Shown here piece after piece: positions 4,846 through 5,129 of a stretch of DNA of 5,129 nucleotides. The DNA lies in contig DNMS01000357.1 of NCBI GenBank assembly GCA_003488105.1, positions 348 through 5,476 of the forward strand, given 5' to 3'. Every line of letters starts with the position of its first letter. Position 1 is the first letter of the stretch. The DNA comes from Rhodospirillaceae bacterium. Lineage in GTDB: Bacteria; Pseudomonadota; Alphaproteobacteria; Rhodospirillales_A; Casp-alpha2. Made by a program: the position numbers and the translations under genes. The notes beneath the pieces are model-generated. The model was given only the letters and a program-made list of their open reading frames with translations, was not told the origin of the DNA and did not search any database.

Positions 4846-5129
4846 GTGACCTTTTCCTTTTCCTTGACGCTTGAAATCATTCTGGCCCTCCTGCTGGTGG
4901 TCATGATCTGGTATTCGGTGATCCTGAACCGGCGGCTGACCCGTTTCCGCGGCAACCGCGAGCAGATGGAAAAACTGGCCGCCACCTTCAACGACGCGAC
5001 GACTCGCGCGACTTCCAGCATCGGCGACCTGCGCATCGCCTCTGACGCGCTGCAAGATCAATTGGCCAAGGCGGAAAGCCTGCGTGACGACTTGGTGTTC
5101 CTGGTCGATCGCGGGACCATCGCCGCCGA
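4846..5129 (+). CDS. DUF6468-like single-pass membrane protein (3' end missing)
   Basis: The GTG at 4846 opens a frame that stays open to the right edge: 94 codons plus two bases. Residues 7-27 form one membrane helix (LTLEIILALLLVVMIWYSVIL), followed by NRRLTRF and a long, charged, Ala-rich helical stretch (about 36-90) with heptad-like spacing (REQMEKLAATFNDATTRA, IGDLRIASDALQDQLAKAE). The expected form is an N-terminal anchor with a cytoplasmic coiled coil. This resembles the DUF6468 family, found next to fliM in Rhodospirillales and related alphaproteobacteria. The Caulobacter fliL-fliM operon has pflI, a flagellar positioning gene, at the same place, so a role in flagellum placement or basal body assembly is a reasonable guess from position only. 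The gap from fliM is 125 bases and contains a hairpin, so it may have its own promoter. The family call is from recalled pattern, without a search. Confidence 0.75.
   Translation, partial: MTFSFSLTLEIILALLLVVMIWYSVILNRRLTRFRGNREQMEKLAATFNDATTRATSSIGDLRIASDALQDQLAKAESLRDDLVFLVDRGTIAA

Overview
The window is a high-G+C stretch of the flagellar gene region of an alphaproteobacterium. The gene content and order (flgF-flgG-flgA on one strand, fliL-fliM followed by a DUF6468-type membrane protein on the other) and the acidic, extended FliM N terminus suggest a Rhodospirillales-like bacterium. The lineage is inferred from gene order and protein style; no species can be named.

Layout: two divergent operons flank a 419-base intergenic region (2568-2986). 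The left operon reads on the minus strand: flgF (proximal rod), flgG (distal rod) and flgA (periplasmic P-ring assembly chaperone), which runs off the left edge. flgH, the L-ring gene, often follows in such operons. The right operon reads on the plus strand: fliL (stator-associated membrane protein), fliM (C-ring switch protein), and, after a 125-base gap, the start of an uncharacterised single-pass membrane protein with a GTG start. That last gene runs off the right edge and resembles DUF6468 / PflI-position proteins. Together the genes build the rod and P-ring on one side and the rotor switch and stator interface on the other.

Regulation: the clearest control element is a near-consensus sigma-54 (-24/-12) promoter for flgFGA at 2662-2677. 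The predicted leader is 84 nt and contains a nested stem-loop. Upstream of the promoter lie an A+T-rich tract and a 28-bp near-perfect palindrome, which together look like an enhancer/operator layout. The fliL side has no convincing promoter by eye, but it has a dense block of seven G-tracts about 100-140 bases upstream of the gene and a TTAAC half-site. The spacers inside the flg operon carry series of short GC-clamped hairpins, and another hairpin overlaps the fliM stop codon.

No mobile element, CRISPR array, tRNA, rRNA or clear intrinsic terminator is visible. The region is mostly ordinary flagellar core. The less ordinary points are the duplicated Trp-containing module at the FliM N terminus, the palindrome, the G-tract block, the intercistronic hairpins and the poorly characterised DUF6468-like gene.
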